Made by a program: the position numbers and the translations under genes. DNA of 64,000 bases from positions 1 to 64,000 of the forward strand of contig NZ_CAQI01000045.1 of NCBI RefSeq assembly GCF_001046895.1. The letters are read 5' to 3'. Below are positions 53,786-63,168 of this stretch, in pieces; positions within the stretch are counted from its first letter, which is position 1; each line of letters begins with the position of its first letter. The notes beneath the pieces are model-generated. The model worked only from the letters and a program-made list of their open reading frames with translations, searched no databases and was not told the DNA's origin. Source of the DNA: Pseudarthrobacter siccitolerans (GTDB lineage: Bacteria; Actinomycetota; Actinomycetes; Actinomycetales; Micrococcaceae).

Positions 53786-55477
53786 CTACGCTTCGAGGAC
53801 CACGGGGATGATCATTGGCTTGCGGCGGAGCTTGCGGTTGACCCAGGTGCCCACTACCCGGCGGACCACCTGCTGAAGCTGGTGGCTGGTGTGGTCCGCG
53901 TGGTTCAGGACGGCTTCTTCCAGCGCTGCATTGATCTTGGGGATGATGTCATCAAACACGGAATCGTCCTCGGCCACGCCGCGGGCGTGGATTTCCGGCC
54001 CGGAGACTACCTTGCCGGTGGTGCGGTTGATCACGGTGATGATGGAGATGAAGCCCTCGTCGCCGAGGATGCGGCGGTCCTTGAGGTCGGCGTCGGTGAT
54101 TTCCCCCACGCTTGACCCGTCCACGTAGACGAAGCCCACTTCCACCTGTCCCACGACATCGGCGCGGTGGTCCTTCAGGTCGATCACGGTGCCGTTGTCC
54201 GCGAGGATCACGCTGGCTTCCGGGACCCCGGATTCGATGGCGATCTTGCCATTGGCGATCAGGTGCCGGGTCTCGCCGTGCACGGGCATCGCGTTGAGCG
54301 GCTCGAGGATGTTGTAGCAGTACAGGAGTTCGCCGGCCGCGGCGTGGCCGGAGACGTGGACCTTGGCGTTGCCCTTGTGGATGACATCTGCGCCGAGTTT
54401 CAGCAGCCCGTTGATGATGCGGAAGACGGCGTTTTCGTTTCCCGGGATGAGGCTGGACGCCAGGATGACGGTGTCGCCGTCACCCACCACCACGCGGTGG
54501 TCGCCGTTGGCCATCCGGGACAGCGCCGCCATCGGCTCACCCTGCGAGCCGGTGGACATCAGGACCACGCGGTTGTCCGGCAGATTGTCGATGTTCTTGA
54601 TGTCCACGATCAGGCCCGGCGGAACATCCAGGTACCCCAGCTTTTCCGCGATGGCCATGTTCCGGACCATGGAGCGGCCAACAAAAGCCACCTTGCGGTT
54701 GTGCTTCGCGGCAGCGTCCAGGACCTGCTGGACCCGGTGGACGTGCGAGGAGAACGAGGCCACGATGATGCGCTTGGAGGCCTGGCCGAAGAGCCGCTCC
54801 AGTGTGGGGCCGATTTCCTTTTCCGCCGTGGTGAAGCCCGGGACGTCCGCGTTGGTGGAGTCCGACATAAAGAGGTCAACGCCCTCCTCGCCGAGCTTGG
54901 CGAAATGCCGGAGGTCGGTGATGCGGCCATCGAGCGGAAGCTGGTCCATCTTGAAGTCGCCAGTGTGCAGGACGGTGCCGCCTGCGGTGCGGATGAAGAC
55001 GGCCAGGGCGTCAGGAATCGAGTGGTTGACGGCTACGAATTCGCACTCGAAGGGGCCGAACTTCTCTACCTGGCCCTCTTCCACGGTGAGCGTGTAGGGC
55101 CGGATGCGGTGTTCCTGCAGCTTCGCTTCAATCAGGGCAAGGGTCAGCTGGGAACCCACCAGCGGGATGTCGTTGCGGAGGCGCAGCAGGTATGGGACAG
55201 CACCGATGTGGTCCTCGTGGCCGTGGGTGAGGACGACGGCCACGATGTCATCCAGCCGGTTCTCGATGTACGAGAAATCAGGAAGGATCAGGTCAACGCC
55301 GGGCTGGGTTTCCTCCGGGAAGAGGACGCCGCAGTCGACGATCAGCAGCTTGCCGTCGATCTCGAACACGGCCATGTTCCGGCCGATCTCCCCCAGTCCG
55401 CCAAGCGGAACGATCCGCAGCGTGCCGTTGGGCAGGCGCGGCGGGGTGACAAGGCCGGTCAGGGCGATTTGGGTCAT
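53786..55477 (-). CDS. rnj: Ribonuclease J
   Basis: Metallo-beta-lactamase/beta-CASP RNase with 5'-exonuclease and endonuclease activity in mRNA decay and rRNA maturation. The 563-aa protein has the zinc motif HGHEDH at 85-90, HTGDFKMDQ, the beta-CASP segment VLMSTGSQGEPM and a C-terminal domain after about 460. It follows dapA by 41 nt, the standard actinobacterial pair. Confidence 0.95.
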   Translation of the reverse strand: MTQIALTGLVTPPRLPNGTLRIVPLGGLGEIGRNMAVFEIDGKLLIVDCGVLFPEETQPGVDLILPDFSYIENRLDDIVAVVLTHGHEDHIGAVPYLLRLRNDIPLVGSQLTLALIEAKLQEHRIRPYTLTVEEGQVEKFGPFECEFVAVNHSIPDALAVFIRTAGGTVLHTGDFKMDQLPLDGRITDLRHFAKLGEEGVDLFMSDSTNADVPGFTTAEKEIGPTLERLFGQASKRIIVASFSSHVHRVQQVLDAAAKHNRKVAFVGRSMVRNMAIAEKLGYLDVPPGLIVDIKNIDNLPDNRVVLMSTGSQGEPMAALSRMANGDHRVVVGDGDTVILASSLIPGNENAVFRIINGLLKLGADVIHKGNAKVHVSGHAAAGELLYCYNILEPLNAMPVHGETRHLIANGKIAIESGVPEASVILADNGTVIDLKDHRADVVGQVEVGFVYVDGSSVGEITDADLKDRRILGDEGFISIITVINRTTGKVVSGPEIHARGVAEDDSVFDDIIPKINAALEEAVLNHADHTSHQLQQVVRRVVGTWVNRKLRRKPMIIPVVLEA

Positions 55478-55518
55478 ATTGCACTACTTTCCAGGCGGAA
55501 GGGTGCCGGTCGTCGTCC

Positions 55519-56427
55519 TCAGGAGTAGACCAGCCCCGCTTCCGCCAAATCCCCGCGGATGGTTTCGATCTCGGCTTCGTCCGGCTCCACGAGGGGCAAA
55601 CGGACAATCGAGTTGGGCAGGACTCCCTGCCATTTAAGAATCTGCTTGGCCGCGACGGCCCCCTGGACCCGGGTCATGGTTGCGCGGACCACCGGCTGGA
55701 GTTCAAAGTTGATCTTCCGTGCGGTGCTGAGGTCGTTCGCATTCACGGCGTCAATGAGTTCGCGGAAGCGGCGGGTGGCCACGTGGGTGGTGACGCCCAC
55801 CAGGCCGACGGCGCCCAGCGCCATCCACGGCAGGGTCAGTCCGTCGTCGCCCGAGTAGAAGAGCAGGTCCGTCTCGCTCATAACGCGGGTGGCGGCCACG
55901 AAGTCGGCCTTGGCGTCCTTCACCGCAACGATGTTGGGGTGCTGCGCCAGCCGGATCATGGTCTCGGGCTCGATGGCAATGGAGGACCGGCCGGGAATGT
56001 CGTAGAGCATCACGGGCACGTCGGCGGCCGAGGCGATGGTCTCGAAGTGGGCGCGCAGACCGGACTGGCTGGGCTTGTTGTAGTAAGGGGTCACCAGCAG
56101 GATGCCGTCGACGCCGAGCGCTGCGGCCTGCCGCGAGAGGTGCACCGAGTGTGCGGTGTCGTTGGTGCCGGTACCGGCGATGATCGCAGCACGGCCGCCC
56201 ACGGCTTCCTTGACCGCTCGGAACATGCCGAGGTTCTCTTCGTCGGTGAGGGTGGAGGTTTCACCCGTGGTTCCGGTGACCACCAGGCCGTCGCAGCCGT
56301 CGTCGACGAGTTTGGTGGCCAGTTCCGCCGCCTGCTGGTAATCCACTGAGCCGTCCTTGGAAAACGGCGTGACCATGGCGGTCAGGAGGGTACCGAGGGC
56401 AGGGATGTGCGCGGAAGTGTCAGCCAT
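55519..56427 (-). CDS. dapA: 4-hydroxy-tetrahydrodipicolinate synthase
   Basis: Condenses pyruvate with aspartate semialdehyde, first step of the DAP/lysine branch. The 302-aa TIM barrel has TGTTGE at 51-56, PYYNKPSQ near 114, YDIPGRS and the Schiff-base lysine Lys170 in AVKDAKAD. TAACGT lies 7 nt before the ATG and no ribosome site is present, so the mRNA is probably leaderless. Confidence 0.96.
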   Translation of the reverse strand: MADTSAHIPALGTLLTAMVTPFSKDGSVDYQQAAELATKLVDDGCDGLVVTGTTGETSTLTDEENLGMFRAVKEAVGGRAAIIAGTGTNDTAHSVHLSRQAAALGVDGILLVTPYYNKPSQSGLRAHFETIASAADVPVMLYDIPGRSSIAIEPETMIRLAQHPNIVAVKDAKADFVAATRVMSETDLLFYSGDDGLTLPWMALGAVGLVGVTTHVATRRFRELIDAVNANDLSTARKINFELQPVVRATMTRVQGAVAAKQILKWQGVLPNSIVRLPLVEPDEAEIETIRGDLAEAGLVYS

Positions 56428-56434
56428 GGAAAAA

Positions 56435-56440
56435 ACGTTA
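56435..56440 (-). promoter_or_regulatory. -10 element of dapA, leaderless geometry
   Basis: TAACGT ends 7 nt before the ATG at 56427. Confidence 0.5.
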
Positions 56441-56531
56441 CCCTGTCCATGGCTGGTTAGGACAATAGGACGGGCGTGATGAACGTCAAATAGCGGTTTC
56501 CGCTCCGGGCCACGGAGATTTGCCCTGAGAT

Positions 56532-57281
56532 TTACTTCCGGAACTTTTCAAGCCGGCTGCGCTGCAGGACTGATGAAACCACTTCGGTGCCGGTCCCCGC
56601 GGCCTGCCGCAGGGGAAACCCGTCCGGCCCCCAGAATCCGCTCAGCCCGCACGATTCGCCTGACGGACTCCTGCCGCCAAGGTTGGCCAGCGCCGTGAAC
56701 ATCCGGTTGTCCATGGCGCGGGCACCGAGGTGGAGGGCAAGGCGGTGCTCTTCCTCTTTGGTGTACAGCGCTGACACGCAATAAAGATCGGCTCCGGCGG
56801 CGGCAGCGTCCCCGGCATGCGCGGGCATGGAGGTATCCAGGCAGAGCGCCAGCGCAACGTGCCATCCGTCCACCTCGACGAGCGTCGGCCCCTCCCCCGG
56901 CGTGAAGAGCTCGCGTTCAGGCCCGTGCAGGTGCGTCTTGAAAGCCGCCTCGGTGGCGCCGTCCGGGTGGACGGCAACCGACGCAAGCCGGGGCGTGCCG
57001 TCGGGTTCGCGAAGGACCGCCCCCACCACGGCAGTGATGCCCGTCCGGCGGCAGATCTCGCGGACATCGCCCAGCCGCGTGTCATCCGGCACGAGCCACG
57101 AGTCAGGCTGGCCGAGGAGATCCAGCCGGTAGCCCGTCAGGGAGAGTTCCGGGAAGACCACCAGGCGGGCGCCGTGGTCGTCGGCATCCTCGATAAGGCG
57201 CACGTGCTCCGCAGCGTTGGCCGGGATGCCTCCGTCCAGCGGCCGGTACTGGATGACGGAAACAGGAAGGGTGTCGGACAC
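56532..57281 (-). CDS. Carbon-nitrogen hydrolase (nitrilase superfamily)
   Basis: A 249-aa amidase-type hydrolase with the catalytic triad Glu45 (FPELSLTGY), Lys115 (KTHLHGPE) and Cys147 (ALCLDTS). The substrate, probably an amide or N-carbamoyl compound, is not identifiable. The GTG start has TAGGAT 6 nt upstream and an overlapping GGAGG. It lies 24 nt after the DUF222-like remnant and 104 bp before dapA. Confidence 0.85.
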   Translation of the reverse strand: MSDTLPVSVIQYRPLDGGIPANAAEHVRLIEDADDHGARLVVFPELSLTGYRLDLLGQPDSWLVPDDTRLGDVREICRRTGITAVVGAVLREPDGTPRLASVAVHPDGATEAAFKTHLHGPERELFTPGEGPTLVEVDGWHVALALCLDTSMPAHAGDAAAAGADLYCVSALYTKEEEHRLALHLGARAMDNRMFTALANLGGRSPSGESCGLSGFWGPDGFPLRQAAGTGTEVVSSVLQRSRLEKFRK

Positions 57282-57305
57282 GCCTCCATCCTAGGCATGC
57301 CGGGG

Positions 57306-57650
57306 CTACACAGGCCCGGGCTGGCAGTACCTGCCCACCGCTGCCTGCCGCAGCCCTTCCGCCCACGTGGCGAGGCGTTGGGCTGCACGGACGTAGTGGA
57401 ACAGCTCCACGGGCGTCAGGGCGTCGATGTCCGTCTCGGCCAGGCGCCGGGCGAGCTCGGCCCCCTCCGGCTGGGCGGACAGGCTGATGCCTTCCTGCTC
57501 CCACTGCGTGTCCTCGGGAGTCTTTCCCGTCACCAACTGGCGGAAGAGGTAATCAACCACTCCGGGACTCATGGCCTTCAGCGGCCCGGCGTGGCGGGAC
57601 TCGGATGCGGGGGCTCCGGATGCCGGGACTCTGGATGATGGCGTTTGCAT
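57306..57650 (-). CDS. Short DUF222-like protein under LexA control
   Basis: A 114-aa protein. Residues about 35-108 (VDYLFRQLVTG, then LARRLAETDIDALTPVELFHYVRAAQRLATWAEGLRQAAVGRY) resemble the start of DUF222 regions in the HNH/13E12 proteins of actinobacteria. It stops before the rest of DUF222 and there is no HNH domain, so it looks like a remnant or a stand-alone N-terminal module. The promoter is unusually clear and LexA-operated. An ATG at 57659 is an alternative start but lies inside the -10. The similarity is my reading and is modest. Confidence 0.6.
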   Translation of the reverse strand: MQTPSSRVPASGAPASESRHAGPLKAMSPGVVDYLFRQLVTGKTPEDTQWEQEGISLSAQPEGAELARRLAETDIDALTPVELFHYVRAAQRLATWAEGLRQAAVGRYCQPGPV

Positions 57651-57657
57651 GCCGTTC

Positions 57658-57686
57658 ATATTATTCGAACACATATTCGAATACAA
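57658..57686 (-). promoter_or_regulatory. Promoter with LexA box filling the spacer
   Basis: On the minus strand TTGTAT (57681-57686) and TAATAT (57658-57663) are 17 nt apart. The LexA box TCGAATATGTGTTCGA (57665-57680, 11 of 12 fixed positions) occupies 16 of those 17 bases. The -10 ends 7 nt before the ATG at 57650, so the transcript should be leaderless and switched off by LexA. Confidence 0.8.
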
Positions 57687-57735
57687 GGGACTTCTTTGAC
57701 AGTGCCGGCACAGCCGGATGTGAGACGATCTGGGC

Positions 57736-58971
57736 ATGACCTCCCGTAATGCCGCCGCTTCCGCCAGGACGTCTCCCGGCCGGTCCGCCCCGGCCCGGCT
57801 GCACGGCATCGACGCGGCCCGCGGGCTGGCGCTGCTGGGCATGATGGCCACCCACCTGCTTCCCACCTTCGAGTCGAACGCCAACCTCACCCCCACCTGG
57901 ATCGGCCTGACCTTTTCGGGCAGGGCGGCTGCCCTCTTCGCGGTCCTGGCAGGGGCGGGCCTTGCCTTATCCACGGGAAAGCACAAGCCGCTGCAGGGTC
58001 CCGAGCTGTCCGGCGCCCGCCGCGGCGTGGCGCTGCGCGCCCTGGTGATTGCCGCCGTCGGACTCAGCCTGGGCGGCCTGGAAGTGAACCTGGCCATCAT
58101 CCTGGTCCATTACGCAGTGCTGTTCCTGTGCGTCCTGCCGTTCCTCGGCCTGCGGCTGAAGGCGCTGTGCGCCTGGGCGGCCGGCTGGATCCTGTTGTCC
58201 CCGGTGCTGGCATACCTGCTGCGTCCGTGGCTGCTGGCCGCGAACCCGCCGCTCAAGCTGGGCCACAATCCTTCGTGGGAGGATCTGTCCACTCCCGGCC
58301 GGCTCCTGGCCGATGTCTTTCTGACGGGCTATTACCCCGTCTTCCAGTGGCTGTCCTACCTTTTGGTGGGGCTCGTCGTCGGCCGCCTGATGCTGCACAA
58401 GGCGCTGGTGCCCTGGGTGCTGCTGGCGGGCGGCACCATCGTGGCGGTTGCGGCCAAATCTTTGGGGACCGCGGCCATGGAGGACTGGGGCGGCCGCGCG
58501 GCCTTGGAGAAGGTACTGAATTCGCCCGGCTATCCGCTGGACAGTGTCCTCCAGGTCAACCTGACGGGCATTCCGCAGGAGGGTTCGTGGTGGTGGCTGG
58601 CGTCGGCGGCACCCCACTCGGCCACCACCCTGGACCTGCTGCACACGTCGGCGGTGGCTGTGGCGGTGATCGGGGCGTTCCTGCTGTTGGGCAGGCTGGC
58701 CGATTGGGTGGCCCTGGACCTGCTGCTGCCCCTGCGCGGCGCCGGCGCCATGACACTGACCCTGTACTCCGTCCACGTCTGGGTGGTTTCGGGGTTCTAC
58801 CTCAAACCGCTTCCGGCCGGCTGGACGGAGGACGCCATGTACTTCGCCCACGCCGCGTCTGCGGTGATCATCGGCATGGTGTTTGTGCTGCTCAAGTGGC
58901 GCGGGCCGCTGGAGTGGGTGGGGCACGCTGCAAACCAGGTGGGGCGGGGCGGTCCCAAAGCCATCCGGTAG
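57736..58971 (+). CDS. DUF1624/heparan-alpha-glucosaminide N-acetyltransferase-like membrane protein
   Basis: A 411-aa membrane protein with about 10 hydrophobic segments. HGIDAARGLALLGMMATHLLP at about 23-43 carries the conserved Asp/Arg and histidine of the family, related to acyltransferase 3 and DUF418 proteins that move acyl groups across the membrane. The bacterial substrate is unknown. A TTGACA lies 35 nt before the ATG. It is divergent from the LexA-controlled gene; the SOS box is 55 bp away and may or may not affect it. Confidence 0.8.
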   Translation: MTSRNAAASARTSPGRSAPARLHGIDAARGLALLGMMATHLLPTFESNANLTPTWIGLTFSGRAAALFAVLAGAGLALSTGKHKPLQGPELSGARRGVALRALVIAAVGLSLGGLEVNLAIILVHYAVLFLCVLPFLGLRLKALCAWAAGWILLSPVLAYLLRPWLLAANPPLKLGHNPSWEDLSTPGRLLADVFLTGYYPVFQWLSYLLVGLVVGRLMLHKALVPWVLLAGGTIVAVAAKSLGTAAMEDWGGRAALEKVLNSPGYPLDSVLQVNLTGIPQEGSWWWLASAAPHSATTLDLLHTSAVAVAVIGAFLLLGRLADWVALDLLLPLRGAGAMTLTLYSVHVWVVSGFYLKPLPAGWTEDAMYFAHAASAVIIGMVFVLLKWRGPLEWVGHAANQVGRGGPKAIR

Positions 58972-58979
58972 GCGTACTG

Positions 58980-59459
58980 CTAGGCCGGAACGTTGCTCCG
59001 GAAGAGCTTGACGGCATCACGCATGGAAGCGCGGGCACGCTTGCGGTCGCCAGCGGCATCGTAGGCGCAGCTCAGCCGGAACCAGGAACGCCAGTCCTCT
59101 GGGGCCGCTTCAGCTTCGGCCCGGTACTTCTCGAATTCGGCATCGGCGGCGGACCGGACGATGCGGCCGGCGGGCGTCCTGGGCAGTTCGTCGACGGGAA
59201 GCCCGCCTTCGGCTTCGAGGACTTTTGCCATCTGTTCGGTGCGGGCGCCAAACATCAGCTCGCGGACCAGCGCCCAGGCTCCGATCACCGGCAGCACCAG
59301 GTAGGCCGCCCCGATGGCCACGGCGGCGGGGTTGCTGTCCGTCAGCAGCAGGACCGAACGCTGGAAGGACACCACCAGGTAGAAGACCAGGAGCAGTGTG
59401 ACCGCGCCCACCCAGATCTTGGTGCGGTTTTTCCGGAAACCCGCCACCAGCCCTGCCAT
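58980..59459 (-). CDS. Membrane protein with a TPR-like tail, downstream of dapB
   Basis: A 159-aa protein with two transmembrane segments (about 14-34 and 46-66) and a C-terminal helical region (about 105-150: WRSWFRLSCAYDAAGDRKRARASMRDAVKLF) resembling a single tetratricopeptide repeat. No function is known to me. It starts 3 nt after the dapB stop, so it is co-transcribed. Confidence 0.75.
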   Translation of the reverse strand: MAGLVAGFRKNRTKIWVGAVTLLLVFYLVVSFQRSVLLLTDSNPAAVAIGAAYLVLPVIGAWALVRELMFGARTEQMAKVLEAEGGLPVDELPRTPAGRIVRSAADAEFEKYRAEAEAAPEDWRSWFRLSCAYDAAGDRKRARASMRDAVKLFRSNVPA

Positions 59460-59462
59460 GGC

Positions 59463-60233
59463 CTACAGCCCCAGGTCCAGGTAGCCGTCCAGGCCCACCG
59501 TGAGTCCCGGGTGCTCGGCCACCTTGCGCAGGCCAAGGAGCACGCCGGGCATAAAGGAGGCGCGGTCGAAAGAATCGTGGCGCAGCGTCAGTTGCTCGCC
59601 GGCGCCGCCCAGGAGGACTTCCTGGTGGGCCACCAGGCCGCGGAGGCGCACGCTGTGGACGCGCACGCCGTCGACCTCGCAGCCGCGGGCACCGGCCAGT
59701 TCGCTGGTGGTGGCATCGGGGCTTGGCGGCACCTGGGCGGCAGCGCGCTCGGCGGCGATGAGCTGTGCGGTGCGGACGGCGGTGCCGGATGGCGCGTCCA
59801 CCTTGTCCGGGTGGTGCAGTTCGATGATCTCCACGGACTCAAAGTATTTGGCTGCCTTCGCCGCAAAGGCGGAGGCAAGGACCGAGCCAAGGGCGAAGTT
59901 GGGGGCAATCAGCACGCCCGCTTCGGGCTGGCCGGCCAACAGGTCCTCCAGGGCGGACAGCTTCGCGCTGTCCCAGCCGGTGGTGCCCACCACGGCGTGG
60001 ATGCCGTGCTCGACGGTGAAGCGGACGTTCGCCTCGGTGCTTTCCGGCACCGTCAGGTCCACCACAAAACGGGCGCCTGCAGCCGTAATCTGGTCCAGCG
60101 AGTCGCCGCGGCCCAGGGCCGCGACGAGCTTCATGTCCGGCGCGGCTTCGATGGCTTTTACGGCTTCAGCGCCCATGCGCCCGTTCGCGCCCAGCACGGC
60201 AACGGGCATGGGAGCGGAGAGTTGTTCGGTCAT
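59463..60233 (-). CDS. dapB: 4-hydroxy-tetrahydrodipicolinate reductase
   Basis: NAD(P)H reduction of the DapA product. The 256-aa protein has the Rossmann loop GANGRMG at 15-21 and the catalytic ELHHPDKVDAPSGT segment near 149. The ATG at 60233 has TAGGCT exactly 7 nt upstream and no ribosome site. dapA is 3.8 kb away on the same strand. Confidence 0.95.
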   Translation of the reverse strand: MTEQLSAPMPVAVLGANGRMGAEAVKAIEAAPDMKLVAALGRGDSLDQITAAGARFVVDLTVPESTEANVRFTVEHGIHAVVGTTGWDSAKLSALEDLLAGQPEAGVLIAPNFALGSVLASAFAAKAAKYFESVEIIELHHPDKVDAPSGTAVRTAQLIAAERAAAQVPPSPDATTSELAGARGCEVDGVRVHSVRLRGLVAHQEVLLGGAGEQLTLRHDSFDRASFMPGVLLGLRKVAEHPGLTVGLDGYLDLGL

Positions 60234-60240
60234 GCCGTTA

Positions 60241-60246
60241 AGCCTA
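60241..60246 (-). promoter_or_regulatory. -10 element of dapB, leaderless geometry
   Basis: TAGGCT ends 7 nt before the ATG at 60233. Confidence 0.5.
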
Positions 60247-60341
60247 CCGGTGGCCTTGAGCCGTACGGGAACCGGGGACTGTGCGTTACCTCGCACGGGC
60301 AGGCTGGAAAGCCCCGGGTACCCGGGAGTTGGGGTGCAGGA

Positions 60342-60824
60342 TCAGCTGCCCGCTCCCACCCATTCCACGGTTCCGTCGGTAAAAAACTGTTCCTTCCAGA
60401 TGGGAACCTGTTCCTTGATCCGGTCCACCAGTTCGGAACACACGGCAAACGCCTGGCCGCGGTGGGCCGCGGCCACGGCGCACACGAGCGCAGGGTCCCC
60501 GATCTCAAGCATGCCGATCCGGTGCGCGGCCCAGATCCGCACCGGCTGTGCAGACCCGCCGCCTGGGGCAGCGGAATCGACCGCCGCGGTCTGTTCAGCT
60601 GCCAGCCGGGCTACGACGTCGGCCATCACCTGGTGGGCGGTGGGGTGCGCGCTGTAGCTGAGGCGCTCAACGGCCTTGCCGCCGTCGTGGTTGCGCACCA
60701 CGCCGCTGAAGCTGACCACCGCACCTGCGGTGTCGCTCTCCACCGCCGCGATGGCCTGGTCAACGGAGATGGGCTCCGCGCTGAGGACGGCGTTGACTAC
60801 CTCGAATGATGTTTCAGTGCCCAT
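60342..60824 (-). CDS. moaE: Molybdopterin synthase catalytic subunit
   Basis: With MoaD, puts the dithiolene sulphurs into molybdopterin. The 160-aa protein has FSGVVRNHDGG, the RIWAAHRIGMLEIGD block and the active lysine in IKEQVPIWKEQFF. moaD is not in the window. It overlaps the mog stop by 11 nt. Confidence 0.93.
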   Translation of the reverse strand: MGTETSFEVVNAVLSAEPISVDQAIAAVESDTAGAVVSFSGVVRNHDGGKAVERLSYSAHPTAHQVMADVVARLAAEQTAAVDSAAPGGGSAQPVRIWAAHRIGMLEIGDPALVCAVAAAHRGQAFAVCSELVDRIKEQVPIWKEQFFTDGTVEWVGAGS

Positions 60825-61344
60825 GTCCGCCTTCCAGCTGGTCGCAGAGGTGCCCGATCACCGGGTCCAGGACGGTCAGTCCGTCCATGACCCCTTTGGG
60901 TGATCCGGGCAGGTTGATGATGAAGGTATGGCCCGCGGCGCCCGCGTAGCCACGGCTCAGCGCCGCCAGCGGGGTCTTTGCGGCCCCTGCCCGGCGGATC
61001 GCTTCCATAATGCCGGGAATTTCGCGGTCCAGGAGCGGCAGAGTCACGTCCGGGGTGCGATCGTCCGGGCTGAGGCCCGTTCCCCCGCTCGTGATAACGA
61101 CGGCGGGATGCTGGGTGAGGAGGGCGCGGATCGCCGCGCCCACTGGCTCGCCGTCGGGCACCACCATGGCGGGGAACACGTCAAAGCCGTGTTCGGTCAG
61201 CCAGTCGGTGATCACGGGGCCGGTTTCGTCGTCGTAAATCCCTGCGGCGGCCCGGGTGGAGGCGATAACGACGCCGGCCTTCCGGCCCTGCACGTCGCCG
61301 TGCCGGTGCGGCTCGGGAGCGTTGAGCGTACTGGAAGTGCTCAC
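60814..61344 (-). CDS. mog: MogA/MoaB-family molybdopterin adenylyltransferase
   Basis: Activates molybdopterin with AMP before metal insertion by MoeA. The 176-aa protein has the MoCF motif [15 protein letters not shown] and NLPGSPKGV. The GTG at 61344 overlaps the moaC stop (GTGA); a TTG three codons earlier is less likely. The first 20 residues are variable. Confidence 0.9.
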   Translation of the reverse strand: MSTSSTLNAPEPHRHGDVQGRKAGVVIASTRAAAGIYDDETGPVITDWLTEHGFDVFPAMVVPDGEPVGAAIRALLTQHPAVVITSGGTGLSPDDRTPDVTLPLLDREIPGIMEAIRRAGAAKTPLAALSRGYAGAAGHTFIINLPGSPKGVMDGLTVLDPVIGHLCDQLEGGHGH

Positions 61345-61832
61345 AGTGTCCAATCCCCGCTCTTGCCGCCGCTCTTGGCCACCACTTTGATGTCGTTCAG
61401 GACCGCATGCTTGTCCACGGCCTTGATCATGTCGTAGACGCTGAGTGCCGCGACGGAAGCCGCGGTGAGGGCTTCCATTTCCACACCGGTAACGCCGCGG
61501 GTCTTCACAGTGGCCAGGATGGACACGGATTGCGGGGCGAGGTCAAAGTCCACGGTGACTTTGGACAGCGGAAGCGGGTGGCAGAGCGGGATCAGTTCGG
61601 GGGTCTTCTTGGCGGCCATGATTCCGGCCACCCGTGCCACCGCGAGCGCGTCCCCTTTGGGCAGTCCGCCGGAACCGAGCAGTGCCATGACCTCTGCGGT
61701 GGTCTGGACCGTGGCGGTGGCGGTGGCTTCGCGGGTTGTTTCGGCTTTGGCGGAGACGTCCACCATCTGGGCGCTGCCGTCCTGGCGCAGGTGCGTCAGC
61801 GAGGGAGATTGTTCTGCATTCACAGCATCCAT
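61341..61832 (-). CDS. moaC: Cyclic pyranopterin monophosphate synthase
   Basis: Second half of the first Moco step, after MoaA. The 163-aa protein has [23 protein letters not shown] at the N-terminus, the active-site PLCHPLPL and [14 protein letters not shown]. It overlaps moeA by 13 nt and mog by 4 nt. moaA is not in the window. Confidence 0.94.
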   Translation of the reverse strand: MDAVNAEQSPSLTHLRQDGSAQMVDVSAKAETTREATATATVQTTAEVMALLGSGGLPKGDALAVARVAGIMAAKKTPELIPLCHPLPLSKVTVDFDLAPQSVSILATVKTRGVTGVEMEALTAASVAALSVYDMIKAVDKHAVLNDIKVVAKSGGKSGDWTL

Positions 61833-63148
61833 ACTTCCACCTCTGCCCCTGCCTCGAGCGCGGCCACTCCCTGAGGGACGTGGACCAGCACGTTCGAGCC
61901 CGCGAGCGCATGCATCAGGTGTGAGCTTTCGCCGCCCAGGAGCTCGACGGTCCCGTCGGGCGTGAGCGTGCCCCGGCGGACCTGGTGCTTCTGTTCCGGA
62001 GACGTGAGGGGTTGTCCGAGGCGGGCGCGAAGGGGAAATCTTGGCGCCGGAGTGCCGAGCAGGCGGCCCAGCACCGGGCGGAGGAACATTTCAAAGGACA
62101 CCAGGCAGCTGACCGGGTTGCCGGGGAATCCCAGGAAGGGGCGCCCCTCGAAGGTCCCGATCCCCTGCGGCCCGCCCGGCTGCATGGCCACGTGCAGGAA
62201 TTCAACGGGCTGGTCTTCCATCGCCTGCCGGACTACCTCGTAGGCCCCTTTGCTGACCCCGCCGGTGGTGACGATGAGATCCACCGCCGCACCCTCGGCA
62301 CGAAGCAAGCCGCGAAGCTTTTCGGGGTTGTCGGTGACGATGCCGGCCCGGCGCACCTCCAGGCCTGCCTGCCGCATGGCAGCTTCCAGGAGCGTGCCGT
62401 TGGAGTCGTAGATCTTTCCGGCGGGAAGGTCCTGGCCGGGTTCCACCACTTCGTCCCCCGTGGTGACCAGCAGGACCGTCACGGCCCGGTAGACGGTCAC
62501 TTCCGGGATGCCCAACGCGGCGAGCAGTCCCAACTGGGCAGGGCCGAGGAAAGTGCCCGCTGCCAGGGCCGTCTCACCGGCCCGCACATCGCTGCCGGTT
62601 TCCCGCACGTAGGTGCCGGGCGCCGCCTCAGGAAGCCTGACCGTTGCCTGTTCCGTTGCCTCTTCGGTGTGCGGCAGGAAACGGTCCGGTACGGCCCGCT
62701 CAATGGGGACGACCGCGTCGGCCCCCTCGGGGAGCATGGCTCCGGTCATGATCGGGGCGGCTGTGCCGGGCTGGAGGGCGTCCGGACTGGCACCGGCGGG
62801 AACGGGAGGCATCACGCGCAGTTCGCCGCCGCCGTCGGGCAGGTCCGCCGAACGGATGGCATAGCCGTCCATCTGGGAGTTCGGGAACGGCGGCAGGCTG
62901 ATGGGGGCGGTAACGTCGCCCACCAGGCCCCGGCCCAGTGCCTCGCGCAGGGGCAGAACTTCGGTCCGGTGAGGTGACCGGAGCGGCTGCAGCAGTTCGG
63001 CGACGGCGGCCGCGTGCTCGGCCACGGACCGCGCCTGGTGGCGGTGGTGCTTTTCCTGGTGCGGCGTTTGCTGGGGGTTTCCGGGCTGTGATGTTCCGGA
63101 CTGGGACGTCCCGGACAGCGACGTTCCGTGCGGTTGCGGGCTGGTCAT
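61820..63148 (-). CDS. moeA: Molybdopterin molybdenumtransferase
   Basis: Inserts molybdate into adenylylated molybdopterin. The protein is about 442 aa; a Ser/Gly/Thr-rich N-terminal stretch with GTS-x2-SGTS-x repeats precedes the catalytic body ([33 protein letters not shown]). The ATG at 63148 has GAAGG 7 nt upstream; an ATG at 63169, sharing a base with the preceding stop (TGATG), would add 7 residues through coupling. Confidence 0.92.
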   Translation of the reverse strand: MTSPQPHGTSLSGTSQSGTSQPGNPQQTPHQEKHHRHQARSVAEHAAAVAELLQPLRSPHRTEVLPLREALGRGLVGDVTAPISLPPFPNSQMDGYAIRSADLPDGGGELRVMPPVPAGASPDALQPGTAAPIMTGAMLPEGADAVVPIERAVPDRFLPHTEEATEQATVRLPEAAPGTYVRETGSDVRAGETALAAGTFLGPAQLGLLAALGIPEVTVYRAVTVLLVTTGDEVVEPGQDLPAGKIYDSNGTLLEAAMRQAGLEVRRAGIVTDNPEKLRGLLRAEGAAVDLIVTTGGVSKGAYEVVRQAMEDQPVEFLHVAMQPGGPQGIGTFEGRPFLGFPGNPVSCLVSFEMFLRPVLGRLLGTPAPRFPLRARLGQPLTSPEQKHQVRRGTLTPDGTVELLGGESSHLMHALAGSNVLVHVPQGVAALEAGAEVEVWML

Positions 63149-63168
63149 GGTTCCGCCTTCAGTAGCCA

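Noticed and set aside
57665..57735. SOS control of the divergent DUF1624-type gene
   Set aside because: The box sits in the opposite promoter's spacer and about 55 bp from this start; a TTGACA lies between, so control of this gene is unproven.
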